A DNA stretch of 64,000 nt from Aristolochia californica (Eukaryota; Streptophyta; Magnoliopsida; Piperales; Aristolochiaceae), in NCBI GenBank assembly GCA_029961685.1, contig JARWKL010000008.1:40874821-40938820 (forward strand). Direction: 5' to 3'. The translations under genes were made by a program, and so were the position numbers. Positions 24,001 to 34,700 of this stretch are shown here, piece after piece. Below the pieces are notes generated by a model. It searched no databases and was not told where the DNA came from. It was given only the letters and a program-made list of their open reading frames with translations. Numbering within the stretch: position 1 is the stretch's first letter; every line of letters starts with the position of its first letter.

Positions 24001-24781
24001 TCTTAGCTTTGTTTCATAGATTCCATTAGTTATTAAAAAATCGACAATCCCTATTAATTTATCATTTTGTTCTATTAGGGCTGGGATGATAAGGTTGGTG
24101 AGTTTGAAGTTTGGCAAGGACTTGCCAGCCTGTACTCGGGTCTATCACATTGGAAAGACGGCGAAGTATGCTTGGAGAAAGCCAGAGCATTGAAGCAATA
24201 TTCTGCTGCTACACTGCATATTGAAGGTGAATATTAAATCTTCCAAGAGTTAAAAGAACCATGTATCCAACTAAATGCGTTCAGTAGACACAAAACTGTG
24301 GTTTCTTGAATTCTGTAAACTGCCTATTATAAACTAAGGTCTGGAGCAATGTATTTTGATTTTGTATTCCGACCTTTGCAGAGATTTTCTTCACATGATT
24401 GGGGAAAGCTCATGAAAGGTCCATCGTGATTAATTAATTATCTTTTTTTAACTCTTACTAGGTCTTATACATGAAGCACGCGGGCAACCCGGAAGCGCTT
24501 TAGTGGCTTATTCCAATGGACTTGCTTTAGATGTGGACAATGTGGCTTGCGAAGTTGCTCTTGGAGCTTTGCTTTGGAAAATGGGTCCAAAATCCTTACC
24601 TGCAGCCAGAAGCTTCCTCTCAGATGCTTTACGACTTGAACCCACAAATCGTATGGCCTGGTACTATTTGGGAATGGTTCATAGAGACGATGGAAGGATG
24701 GCTGATGCTAGTGACTGCTTTCAGGCTGCAGCTATGCTTGAAGAATCGGATCCCATAGAGAGCTTCAGTTCAATCCTGTGA
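21084..24781 (+). CDS. NPG1: NPG1, calmodulin-binding TPR protein, 5 coding exons
   Basis: Exons 21084-21212, 21702-21954, 22308-23518, 24079-24226 and 24462-24781 join to 2061 nt, 686 aa, close to the roughly 700 aa of NPG1. The start ATG (MNVREVCVNGVCM) has an in-frame TGA 24 bases upstream. The N-terminus (SELEAKLDEGNILEAESAL, EEARALLGRLEYQRGN) and the many helical TPR-type repeats match the NPG family. The end (DCFQAAAMLEESDPIESF, stop) is the family terminus. Arabidopsis NPG1 binds calmodulin and is needed for pollen germination; NPG-family proteins act at the plasma membrane with PI4-kinase complexes. The start sequence favours NPG1 over NPGR1 or NPGR2. Nothing looks broken. Confidence 0.95.
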
Positions 24782-25360
24782 GTCTTCTGAGAAGATCCTA
24801 ATTTTTTATCCCTCCCTTTTCATTAAAAAAATGATTGAATTTGAGATATGTAGTAGTTGGACTTCCTGGGCCTGCTGCTCATGTCGGTGTACATGTAGAT
24901 GATTGACAATGGAGAAAGGATTTGGTATTCATTCATCTTCTTCTTATCAATTCTGTAATTGGAGTTTCTGAGGCTAATCATTATTTTTTTAATCTTGCCA
25001 ACATTTGTTCAACCTCTGGCCACAGTAATTTAGAAGAGGAGAAGATTCTCGAAATGTAAGTTTAAGTTTGCCTCACTCTCAATGATCCGTAAATTTGCTT
25101 GAACTATTTTCATGGGTAACGTTGGGATCTATGAATTAAGTTTGCCTCACTAATGAGTCTAATTCCTAGTTACGTTGTTTCGCATTTGCAGTATTGCTGT
25201 ATATCTCATCGACTCCATTGGTTTCAGAAAATACCTGGGGAAAACCTTGAAAGCTTCATATTAAATGCTCATTCTATCACACATGCAAATCTAAAAAGAT
25301 GAAATTCGTGAAGAAAATCTTCAGTGGGAGGTGATAGTGGTTCAAGCTAGCAAACCTTTC
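24782..25360 (+). other. NPG1 3' region
   Basis: It probably holds the 3' untranslated region. A splice-like CTTTTAG-free stretch with two near-identical AAGTTTGCCTCACT words (about 25060 and 25140) is seen. No gene is supported. Confidence 0.4.
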
Positions 25361-25600
25361 CTTCAAATTCACATTTTGCTATCTGATATCAGCAAATGAA
25401 AAAGAATTGCAAATCAAAGAGTGGATAAACAGAATGAACGCACAATCCATTTATGTTAAAAAAGGGCACTTATGATCCTAATTAGCTCACTAGCTTCAGA
25501 TCATGAATCAGATATAGAGCATAGATAAACCTATTCTGTTCTCGTGTCAAGACATCCCATGCTGTTGAGCAGTAAAAAAAAAGAACCAAGTACTCACAGC
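25361..25600 (+). repeat. Host tandem repeat, copy 1, left part (split by the hAT element)
   Basis: From CTTCAAATTCAC at 25361 to CTCACAGC at 25600 the sequence matches 28266-28616 with small gaps: GCTATCTGATATCAGCAAAT, CACACAATCCATTTA, AGCTCACTAGCTTCAGATCA and CATGTCAAGACATCC. The copy continues after the transposon at 28081. Confidence 0.8.
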
Positions 25601-26226
25601 TAGGGGTGGCATCGAGCCGAGCCGAACCCGAACCTGCCAATGTTCGAGTCGAGTTTGATTTAAGTATTTCGAGCCGAGCTTCGAGCCGAGCCTCGTCTCG
25701 AGCCTAAAATTGTTATCGAGCTCGAGCCCAACGAGTTCGAGCCGAGCTTCGAGCCGAACTCGAGCCTCAACATACATTTTAAACTTTTCAAAAAATATAT
25801 ACCGAATAAAACGTATATAAAATTATGCATACATTTTATATAAAATTGGGCATGACCTCTACATAAAATTGGGCATAACTTATATATATAATATGTGTAT
25901 AAGATTGGGCATAACCTCTACTTAAAATTGAGCATAATCTATATATATAATACTTGTATAAAATTCGGCATGACCTTTACTTTAAATTGGGCATAATCAA
26001 TATACATAATACCTGCATAAACACTTCATAAACACTCCATAAAATTGTTTATACATTCCATAAACACTTCATGAAATTGTTTATACACTCCATAAAATAA
26101 TCTAAACACTCCATACACTGCATAACATTATAAATAAACTCCATACAATAATCAAACACAACAAAATTAAATAAAATATCACTATCAATTTACAATCACC
26201 CAAATAAAAACTATAAATTCTTTAAA

Positions 26227-27465
26227 TAAAATCATATTACTATTACATACTTACTAGAAAATTACAAGAAATATTTTAAATTTTTCTTAGGAAAATTAAA
26301 TGGACCTTTTATTGCCTTTTCTAAGGAAATAAATAAAAATTAATAATTAATCTAATATATTATTATACTTATCGATAAAATTTTAATCACATAAAATGTC
26401 AAACACAAAATTACTATGAAAATTGCCTCATGCTCAAAGTATTATATCATCAACTGTCAAATACTTATTCAAAATTTTTCTATATGGTTTTCTAAGCCAT
26501 CTTGGCAAGAAAATCTTACTTGAAAAATTATAGGATTTTTTAAAAAGAATTTATAATTAAAAAAATATTTTAAAAAAATACGAGGCACTAATGGTCCCTA
26601 TATTTCTATTAAAAATGTTTTTTCAACATTTATTGAAAAAACTAGTCTCTGAAAACGTATTTCTACTAAAATATCTTTTCAATTTATTTAAGAGCCATGA
26701 GGAAGGGACAAAGAGTTTTTTTTTTCCTTGTTTATGATCTCGCACGTAGGGGTGGCTTTGAATAAATTATATATAAAATTATGCATACATTTTTAAAAAA
26801 TATAATGATAGGGGAGGTTCAGGATTGAATTTCAATAATGGATTAAAATGCACCAATATTAATATTTTTTACTCCAATTGTTGTCTAGCTTGTTTTGTAA
26901 TTTTTGAATTTGGCCATAATTTATTATGGCCTCCTTAGTGCCCCTAGATAAAAATTTATATTCTAGGAAAAACTAAAAATATTTTTCCTATGATACATAT
27001 TCCCAAAAAAACCTTTAAATAAAATCTTATTACTATTAGTGACTTATTAGAAAATTACAGGAAATATTTTAAAATTTCTTAGGAAAGTTAAATGGACCTT
27101 TTATTGTCTCTTCTAGGGAAATAAATAAAAATTAATAATCAATCTAATATATTATTATACTTATCGATAAATTTTTAATTAAATAAAATATCAAACACAA
27201 AATTGCAATGAAAATTATTTCATGCTAAAAGTATTACAGCATCAACTGTTAAATACTTATTCAAAAATTTTCTATACAGTTTTCTACCCCATCTTGGTAC
27301 AAAAAATCTTAATTTGAAAATTATATGATTTTTAATAAAAAATTTCAATTAGAAAAGTGTTTAAAAAAACATGAGACACTAATAGTTTATAGAAAATTAT
27401 TTCTATAAAATTTATTTTTAATTTTTTCCAGAGGAAAAAGTTTTTTTTTTATTTTATGATCTCGC
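26227..27465 (+). repeat. Internal direct duplication inside the hAT element
   Basis: About 26227-26746 is repeated at about 27017-27465. Shared words include AATGGACCTTTTATTG, AATATATTATTATACTTATC, TCAACTGT.AAATACTTATTC and TTTATGATCTCGC. Between the copies lies an internal left TIR (TAGGGGTGGC, 26747-26756) followed by ATATATAAAATTATGCATAC, which also follows the true left end near 25815. The left half of the element has thus been duplicated in tandem, and the second copy has lost most of its GC-rich subterminal region. Confidence 0.8.
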
Positions 27466-27479
27466 GCGTGCGAGATCAT
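27456..27479. other. Perfect 10-bp hairpin inside the hAT element
   Basis: ATGATCTCGC (27456-27465), a GCGT loop and GCGAGATCAT (27470-27479) form a perfect hairpin. The first duplicated half stops just after the same left arm (near 26743) and lacks the right arm. The hairpin also marks the switch from AT-rich to GC-rich sequence. Confidence 0.8.
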
Positions 27480-28072
27480 CTTCTCGCGAGGAAGGGGGAG
27501 ATTATTTCTCCCCTGTTCTGGTTTTCCGCCGAGACGACCCCGAGGGAAGGGGCTTACGGCGCCGGGGAGGGTTTATCGTCGGAGATGACGGCCACGACGG
27601 AGTCGGCGGCGACGGAATCGGCGGTGACGAAAGCGACGGCGACGAAAGCGACGGCGACGGAAACAGAGGCGACGGCGAGGAGAGGAAGAAATCGAACGGA
27701 CGGACGCAGAGGCGGCCGGCGAGCAGCTGCGACGGCGGTATAGACGCCGGAGAACAGCTACGACAGCGGTAGAGGCGGTGACAACAACCGATGGGAGGGG
27801 TCGGCGGTGACGAGGGGGGAGGAAAAATTTTTCCCCCCCTCGCTCTCGCTCCCGCTCCCGCTCACCCGCTCGCTCGCGATCCCGTACCGATTCATGCCGA
27901 TCCGACTCATTTCGAGCCGGCTCGGGAGCCAACGAACCGAACCTAGCTTCGGTCGAGCTCGGCTCGTTAAGGTAAACGAGCCGATTTCGGTGTTCGAGCT
28001 CGGCTCGAGCTCGAAAAATGACGAATCGAACCGAGCCAGCTCGCGAACCGGCTCGGCTCGAAGCCACCCCTA

Positions 28073-28263
28073 CTCACAGCTTCAGATATAGAAGGGAGAA
28101 GTAAACATCCTATAAACTATGGACAACTGTAGAGGCATTCAAAAAGGAATTTGGGCTGATAGAATGTAAGAGACAAAAGAACCAAACTATCTAGTGGTTC
28201 AATGGAATCATTTGCTCTCTTTTAGGCATAAACAAGAAAGAGCGAAAGACCCAGCGATCCTCT
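28073..28263 (+). repeat. Host tandem repeat, copy 1, right part
   Basis: After the target duplication the host repeat resumes with TTCAGATATAGAAGGGAGA. It matches 28620-28800 nearly base for base: GGACAACTGTAGAGGCATTC, GGCTGATAGAATGTAAGAG, CTAGTGGTTCAATGGAATC and AAACAAGAAAGAGCGAAA. Confidence 0.85.
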
Positions 28264-28800
28264 CTTTCAAATTCACCTTTTGCTATCTGATATCAGCAAA
28301 TAATGAAAAAGAATTGCAAAGCATATTGGATACATAGATGATCTCATGAAAAGCAGGGTTACAAAGGTGGATAAAGAGAGTGAACACACAATCCATTTAA
28401 CTTTAATGGGGGAACTTATTAGCATGGAATATCCAAAACAAATTGGAGCATAAATGAAATCAATTAGCTCACTAGCTTCAGATCATGAATGATTGATCTC
28501 AACAAATATGAAATGAAAACAAAATATAGAGCAAAGATAAACCTAATTCTGTTCTCATGTCAAGACATCCATGGTGACCTTAAGCAGTAAGAAAAAGGAA
28601 CCATGTAAGACTCACACCTTGGAAGCAGAAGGGAGAGAAATAAACATCCTATATACACAATGGACAACTGTAGAGGCATTCAAAAAGGAATTTAGGCTGA
28701 TAGAATGTAAGAGACAAAAGAACCAAACTATCTAGTGGTTCAATGGAATCATTTGCTCTCTTTTAGGCATAAACAAGAAAGAGCGAAAAACCCAACAAAA
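28264..28800 (+). repeat. Host tandem repeat, copy 2 (about 540 bp, intact)
   Basis: The unit runs from CTTTCAAATTCACC to GAGCGAAAAACCCAAC. It equals copy 1 with the transposon removed, so it serves as an empty-site reference. No coding potential is recognised. It lies between NPG1 and the 3' end of the small mitochondrial-type gene. Confidence 0.85.
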
Positions 28801-29391
28801 CTTTCGGATTTTGCTCACGAAAAAAAAGTTTGAATGAGATAAAATGGTGCAGTGTCATCTAAGATCAAGTGTCGACATGCTCATACTATTACAAACACTA
28901 TCACAAGCAAAATATACCCTTTTGAGAAAGTAGATTACCTTGAAATAAACTTTTTAACTTTTTACTTTCTCTTAACTGATCTACCTTCTCTGCATGCTCA
29001 CCTATCTCACTTTCAACAAGAAGAGGCAGACATAGAAATACATAGAACAAAACAGAAGATGGAAAGCCTACCATTCAACAACACCCTACTTTTAAAGGTT
29101 TAAGAAATCAAGTTTTCCGAGATACAGCCATGTTACTCAGCCATAATGCTCCATTCTCCAACCCATCGAAATCAGAACCTAGAAATTACCTAATAATTTG
29201 AATAAAATGATTTACTTGAATTCAAAAGGATAGGCCACCTTAAGTTCATCTCTTGTAATGAGTTTGAATCTTATTCGTAAGCACAGAGAAGTCGGTTCTT
29301 TGGAGAGAAAAATTCGATACAAATTCAACTACTCAAAAAAAGTTGCAGAAGAAAAAGGAGCAAAAGAAAGAGAGTTCACATGACCTCTTCA
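28801..29391 (-). other. 3' region of the gene at 29392-30147
   Basis: It probably includes the 3' untranslated region of the minus-strand gene. No further gene, tRNA or repeat is seen. Confidence 0.45.
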
Positions 29392-30147
29392 TCACCGAAG
29401 CTTCTCTTTGCCGATACTCTTCCTAGTCGCCTCCTTAATACTTTCAATGTAACCTTCAATTGGAGGCGTCAGAGAAGCCATGTACCGATTTATTGGAAAA
29501 GGCGTTAGGTCCGGCACCAGGGCTGCCGTCTTCAAGTGTTCAGGAAGTGCCTCAATGGCCTCCTTTTTCAATCTCAATAGCGCCGATTCTGCCGCTTGAC
29601 GAGCCCGCGTCCTCTTCATCAAAACCCTGCTGTACTCCTTCGCCAGCCTCCTTCCATCTTCAACTGTCAGCTCATATTTCGGAATCTCGTCCTTGTCAAC
29701 GATCCCCAACGAGATCAAATCCAGTCCGGGAGTGCCCATCAACGGCACTTCTTCCACTTTATTAGACTTCTTGGAAGTCTTCGCAGCGTCTATCTCCCGC
29801 TGGCGATCCTTGCTAAGGAGGCCGAGTTTCGCACGTTCGGATTCCCGCTTCTTGTCTTTCGGAGTAAGGTACCTCACTGGAGTAGGGGCACTCATGCAGG
29901 CATCGACCATTTTATCGACGCGCTCATTCTCTCCGCGAGAACGACCGCTGGATTCACCCACGGGCTTGGTGTTCTTTTTGGGGACTATGGATCGTTTCAA
30001 CTGCTGGCCGTCTTTGAGCTTGCCTTTCCCTTTCGCTGTACCGCTGACGGAACAACGCTGCAGGAAAATGGGGTTCTGATTTGGGAGGAGGGTTCCGACG
30101 GAAGGGAGTAAGGCTTTGAGGCGAGACGAATTGCAGTTTCGAAGCAT
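29392..30147 (-). CDS. Conserved basic plant protein, probably mitochondrial (possible mL40-type ribosomal protein)
   Basis: A single exon encodes 251 aa. The first ATG of the open frame is at 30147; upstream in-frame codons lack an ATG before the cap region is reached. The N-terminus (MLRNCNSSRLKALLPS, arginine and serine rich, few acids) looks like a mitochondrial presequence. A lysine-rich linker follows, then APTPVRYLTPKDKKRESERA, a KYELTVEDGRRLAKEYSRVL helix with RTRARQAAESALLRLKK, and a proline-rich end (LVPDLTPFPINRYMASLTPP). I recall plant proteins of this kind (Arabidopsis At4g05400 type) linked to the mitochondrial large ribosomal subunit as mL40, but I could not confirm it. A 59/63-bp minisatellite and dispersed repeat copy B lie in its upstream region. 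Confidence 0.75.
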   Translation of the reverse strand: MLRNCNSSRLKALLPSVGTLLPNQNPIFLQRCSVSGTAKGKGKLKDGQQLKRSIVPKKNTKPVGESSGRSRGENERVDKMVDACMSAPTPVRYLTPKDKKRESERAKLGLLSKDRQREIDAAKTSKKSNKVEEVPLMGTPGLDLISLGIVDKDEIPKYELTVEDGRRLAKEYSRVLMKRTRARQAAESALLRLKKEAIEALPEHLKTAALVPDLTPFPINRYMASLTPPIEGYIESIKEATRKSIGKEKLR

Positions 30148-30245
30148 CGCGTCCCAAGCAGAGGAGAGGGAAATGTTATACGACACCCTGACCTTCTCCA
30201 AGAAATATCAATTGGAAGAGAGAGAGAATACAAAGACAGCACTGC

Positions 30246-30497
30246 GCCGAGCGACTGGAGAGTAAAATCGACACTTACCGGAGAAATGCAGAACGGGGAG
30301 GAACGCCGAGCGACTGGAAAGAAAAATCGACACTTACCGGAGAAATGCGGAACGGGGAGGAACGCCGAGCGACTGGAAAGCAAAATCGACGCTTGCTTTC
30401 CGGAGAAATGCGGAATGGGGAGGAACGCCGAGCGACTGGAAAGCAAAATCGACGCTTGCTTTCCGGAGAAATGCGGAATGGGGAGGATCGCCGACTG
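30246..30497. repeat. Minisatellite upstream of the mitochondrial-type gene, 4 and a part copies
   Basis: Units start at 30246, 30305, 30364 and 30427, with a partial at 30490; each opens GCCGAGCGACTGGA and includes GAGAAATGCGGAA. The period is 59 bp for the first two and 63 bp for the last two, which carry an extra CTTT-type insertion (GCTTGCTTTCC). The array begins about 100 bp upstream of the start codon, so it lies in the promoter or 5' leader. Confidence 0.9.
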
Positions 30498-30551
30498 GTA
30501 GGGTTCTTCTAGCTCGACTGGTGGGGTTCTTTCCTTCTGGTCAGGGTGCTG

Positions 30552-30753
30552 TTAATTGCTGATACACCCTTGAAATGTATCATAATTGTTAAATATAGCC
30601 TTAGGTACTCAATTATTTCTTATACACCCTTCATATTATCATGGAAAAATATTTAAATAGAGAGAAATATGATTGTAATCAATTTAAGATTACCCTTTTT
30701 CAGTTAATTGCATGTAGACCCTTGGAATGTATCATAATTGTAAAAATACCCTT
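30552..30753 (-). repeat. 202-bp dispersed repeat, copy B (inverted relative to copy A)
   Basis: Its reverse complement is nearly identical to 11699-11900 over the same length. It lies about 400 bp upstream of the start codon of the minus-strand gene at 30147. Relative to that gene it has the same orientation as copy A has to the expansin gene. Confidence 0.85.
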
Positions 30754-31785
30754 AGATTTTAAGTTCTAAATCTTTACTTTTTTAAAATCAATTAACTCTT
30801 AAGTTTAATATAAATAATAAATAAAACTAAATAAAAATAGTCAAATGACATTAATCAATTTAAAATATGAAATTAGACTCCCAACTAAGGTAGAATTTAA
30901 TTATTATTTTATTTATTAAATATTTATTTAAATTTTGATATAATAATATACTTAAATATAATATATACCTCTAAATACCAAAATTACCCAAAACAAACAT
31001 AATTATTACACTAATAAATAATTTAATATAGAATTAAAATATATTAAGTAATTAATTAAAATATTTTATTAATTAATGATATATTAATACAATAATTACG
31101 TGTGAGAATCAAGCAAGTCGGTGATAGAGCCGGAGAGGGAGTGCGAGCAAGAGCAAGAGCAGGAGACAAAGAAGCCCAGAAGGAGAAGAAAGCATCTTGA
31201 TAAGAGGATTCGAAAGGATCCGATTAAATGTTAGAGACTTCATGGAACTAGCCCCGGATATTCGAAAAAGCCTTAATATAAAAAGCAGGGTTTTCCGACC
31301 CAGTGAGTCGATCTGCAACTCAGCCGGTTTTTTATGAACCCTGGTTAATGCTTCAAATGAGAATTTCAAGCCATTGACAACTGAGGAAGCCAAAACAAAA
31401 ACAATGTAAAGCAGAATCTTAGTTACTACTACAAAATTGCTGCAGAAAATGGTGGTGATTCATAAATGATTCCATTAAGTTACCAATCAAAGAGTTGGCT
31501 TTATGAGATCTCACTGTACATAACAATCAAGAGAACTCCCCATTTCACAAAATTGAGTGGAGCCGAGTTATAGTTGAAATTTCATGAACTGGTGATTGAT
31601 ACAGATGGGGAAATTAATATGATAAGTTACCCGAGCAGAAAAATCTGTCATGTTTGGTGCATTTGCTGCATCCCCAGAAAGAAATTCCGCACTATTTGTT
31701 TATAGACGTTCTAACGCAAGCTATATGCAGCAGATAGAGATTTCTCACAGGCTTGTTGCAGTCCGGAAGCTCCAATGGAGACCCA
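30754..31785. other. AT-rich spacer and RPC5 3' region
   Basis: The DNA from 30770 to 31100 is very AT-rich with nothing recognised. From 31100 to 31785 it is more complex and probably includes the RPC5 3' untranslated region. An open frame at 31109-31393 has no ATG and no family match. Confidence 0.45.
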
Positions 31786-34700
31786 TCATCTTAATGTTGC
31801 ATCACTACTTTTCAACACCCAAGAACCCCTGATGGATATGCAGTATTCTTTTACGACCTGCAATATTAAACAGATACTATAAGTTATCCTTGTTCATCAT
31901 TTTCATGAGGGATAAATCTTCGGCAACTTTTCAAATTTTGAAGCCAATGATGAAAACAGAAAGATAAAACATAGCCATGATCGTTGTACAACCTTGATAT
32001 ACTCCTGATCAGTAATCTCTCTTTTGAGTATAATCTTTGCAGCTTCAACAACATCTGCCTTCTTCAGCTTTGCATTTGGTTCCTTGCCGCAGAAAAGATC
32101 GATAACAGCACGTCTGCAGAGAAAAAAATGATGGATGAGAACCAACAAAATTTGGGATTTGTTCTCTAAAGCAAAACAGATGAATGTGAAACTGACCTCA
32201 ATTTATCGTCATCTGTATATCCCTGTGGTTTCCAAACATAGACACCATGAATATCAATAGCAAGTTGCTTTACAACAGCTTGGAGCTCAGGTAGAGGAGC
32301 AGAAGCAGCAAGTGATGCAGCTATTGCTGCTCTTGGATTTGATTTTGTAAGACTAGATTTGGATATTGCCATATCCCGTAAACCTTGACAAATCAGCTGC
32401 AAGCTGCAGATAAACAAAAGTAACTCTGAGAATGTACTTTTCATGACCAGAAGACAGATAATTTAATGTTTGTATAAGATGGATACTTGATGTAATAAAC
32501 TCATTAAAATTTCAGAAATACACAAGGTTGCACCAGAATAACTGGAACATCATTTTACCTGCAAACTTTGTGAATACTGAAAAGTTTTTCTAGTGCCTTG
32601 GGGAGAGCTTCCCGAGTCTCTTTTGACATTGTTGATGGTATTGCTGAACTTTGGGAGTTGACTTCTGTGCCACCCTTTGCACTTCGATCAGCAGTAGTTG
32701 AGTTCATCACACTCGACTTCAAAGAAGTCTTTGCATTTCCACCTTTTTTACAACCAAGGATGGAATTCATTATATGTTTCTCACGGTCTAACCAACCTCT
32801 TTGTTGTTCCTCCACGATATGTGGATGACTCCGTTTGAACTGTTCATCAGTATCCTTGAACTTCCAATCATCAGGCTCCTTTGAGTTCCAGTCTCTCCAA
32901 GCAGTAAACCGATATGTTCGAACAGCCAAAGGGATCAAGACCTTTTCCAGAATGTCCTTTGGAATTGCTACAGATTTTAACTGCTTGTACCGTATAAATT
33001 GGTTTTTGCTAAACAACAAAAGGACATAATCTCTAGCAAGAGCTAGAAGACCTACACCTCCGCATCGAAGATTACTTTTTACCACCCACATACCCTGTAC
33101 TAGATAAGAGGATCGCTTAAGAATCTTGAGAACCTCTTCTTCAGAGCTTTCAGGAGCAAGATGCATAAGAGCAGAAAACCTACGTGCTTCTGAACCCTGA
33201 CACAAGAAATTATTGGTAAGGATATAGGTGAAGACAGTTCAAGCATGTAGATGTACGTGACCTTTTTTGTTTTTGAAATTGATGCACATGACATTATAAA
33301 CAGATAAAGCCTCTCATGTATAGTTTGAAATTTTCTGACAAGACAACTAAATCTTATTTTAGAGATAAAAATGATTCTGCAAATGACACATCATTGTCAG
33401 TAATATAACAAGGCAAGGACTTGTTCATTCTACAGAGACACTTGCAATGTCAGCAACTCATCAAAGGTAACCAACACAAACCCAACAATTGTGACCCATA
33501 TAGCAGTTAACCATAACAAATCCAGGATTATCCAAAAATAATCTCAGCATTCTGATTGCCCAAGTTTATTATACAAAGTATTTGATATCATGGTATGAGG
33601 TCAGCATTTTACAACTGATAAATTCCTCTAAACAAATTAGATGCATGTATATACTAGAAACTTGATAAAGCTTAACCAATACATTGAATCAATATGCAAT
33701 TCAGGTGTTGGACATGCTCAAAGAGCCTAAGTATCCACATGTACTGCCTAAATATGCACCTTGATGACAGCTACATATTAAGGAAGATTCACATACTGAC
33801 CTCAGAAAACCATTTTTTGAAACGCTCTTCCAGTGGCAGAGAAAGTAAGGCCCTGTTATGGTGCAAGTAACAAGCCATAATGAGCCATTGCACACAAACT
33901 TTAACTAGGCAAGTATGGAATTATTAACTTGGCAAATACAGAATTGTTAGTGTACATTTTCTCATATAAATATGCAGGGAAGGCAATATTACAGTAAATT
34001 GGCAGTCGGAGATGAAATTTTGGATTGGAGAATCATCTAAATACCATGATCTCCATCAATCATCAATGAAAACTAGGAGGAATGAATGATGCCAACTAAA
34101 AATCGAGGTTTTTTTTTCTATTCGTCAAATTTGCAGATGTAAAGCCCATCAACGGATGATATAGATTATGCTAACTTGATGAGGTTATTGCCAATAAACC
34201 TCTCAAATGCTCTAGCTTGATCTGCTTCAACCCTTTTTCTCAAATGCTCTAGTTATTGCCAATAGCTTGATGTAGCCCATACCTTATTGAATGATCCTTA
34301 GCTTTGTTGATGTCATTCGATGTCTTTGGACACAAAGAACTAACATAATCATACCTTCAGTCAAAAAAGAAACAAAGGTTTAATTCCATACTAATGAAAA
34401 CAATAAATCTTCAAAAGAGATCTAATCTGAGAAAAAAGTTCGTACAAGTCCCACAATATGGTTTATGGTTAATCTTCCTACAAGAAAAAAGAATGTGAAT
34501 TAAAATCAAAGCAAAGACATACGGGTTCATGGAGAATTGTATATGGGAACTCTCTTCTGCTGTCATCTTTTGTCGATAATTGATTGAAGCCGTGCTTTCT
34601 GCATCATGGTACTCAAGCGAAATGCATGGCTGAAAATCACTCACAAAAAAAAAAAAAAGGAACTCAATCTACATGTAAAAAGATGAAGTGCAAAATCGAC

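Larger units (their letters stand above)
25601..28072. mobile_element. Non-autonomous hAT-superfamily transposon, 2,472 bp
   Basis: The ends are inverted repeats, TAGGGGTGGC at the left and GCCACCCCTA at the right. They extend through a GAGCCGAGCC block, so about 24 of the first 25 bases pair. The element is flanked on both sides by a perfect 8-bp duplication, CTCACAGC (25593-25600 and 28073-28080). TIRs of this type plus an 8-bp target duplication define hAT elements. Subterminal GAGCCGAG/CTCGAGCC words recur, as expected for transposase binding. No transposase frame is present. The body is AT-rich on the left and strongly GC-rich from 27456 to the right end, with a GCGACG-type repeat. It holds an internal third TIR-like copy and a large internal duplication. 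Confidence 0.9.

Noticed and set aside
27573..28067. A 164-codon minus-strand frame and an opposing plus-strand frame at 27456-27743
   Set aside because: Both arise from GCGACG-type triplet repeats inside the hAT element; the peptides are low-complexity arginine or threonine/alanine runs.
30246..30497. CRISPR-like regular spacing
   Set aside because: The whole 59-63-bp unit is repeated with no unique spacers, and this is a plant nuclear genome.
31109..31393. A minus-strand frame of 94 codons with a leucine run
   Set aside because: The frame starts at a TTG, not an ATG, and neither half resembles a known protein.
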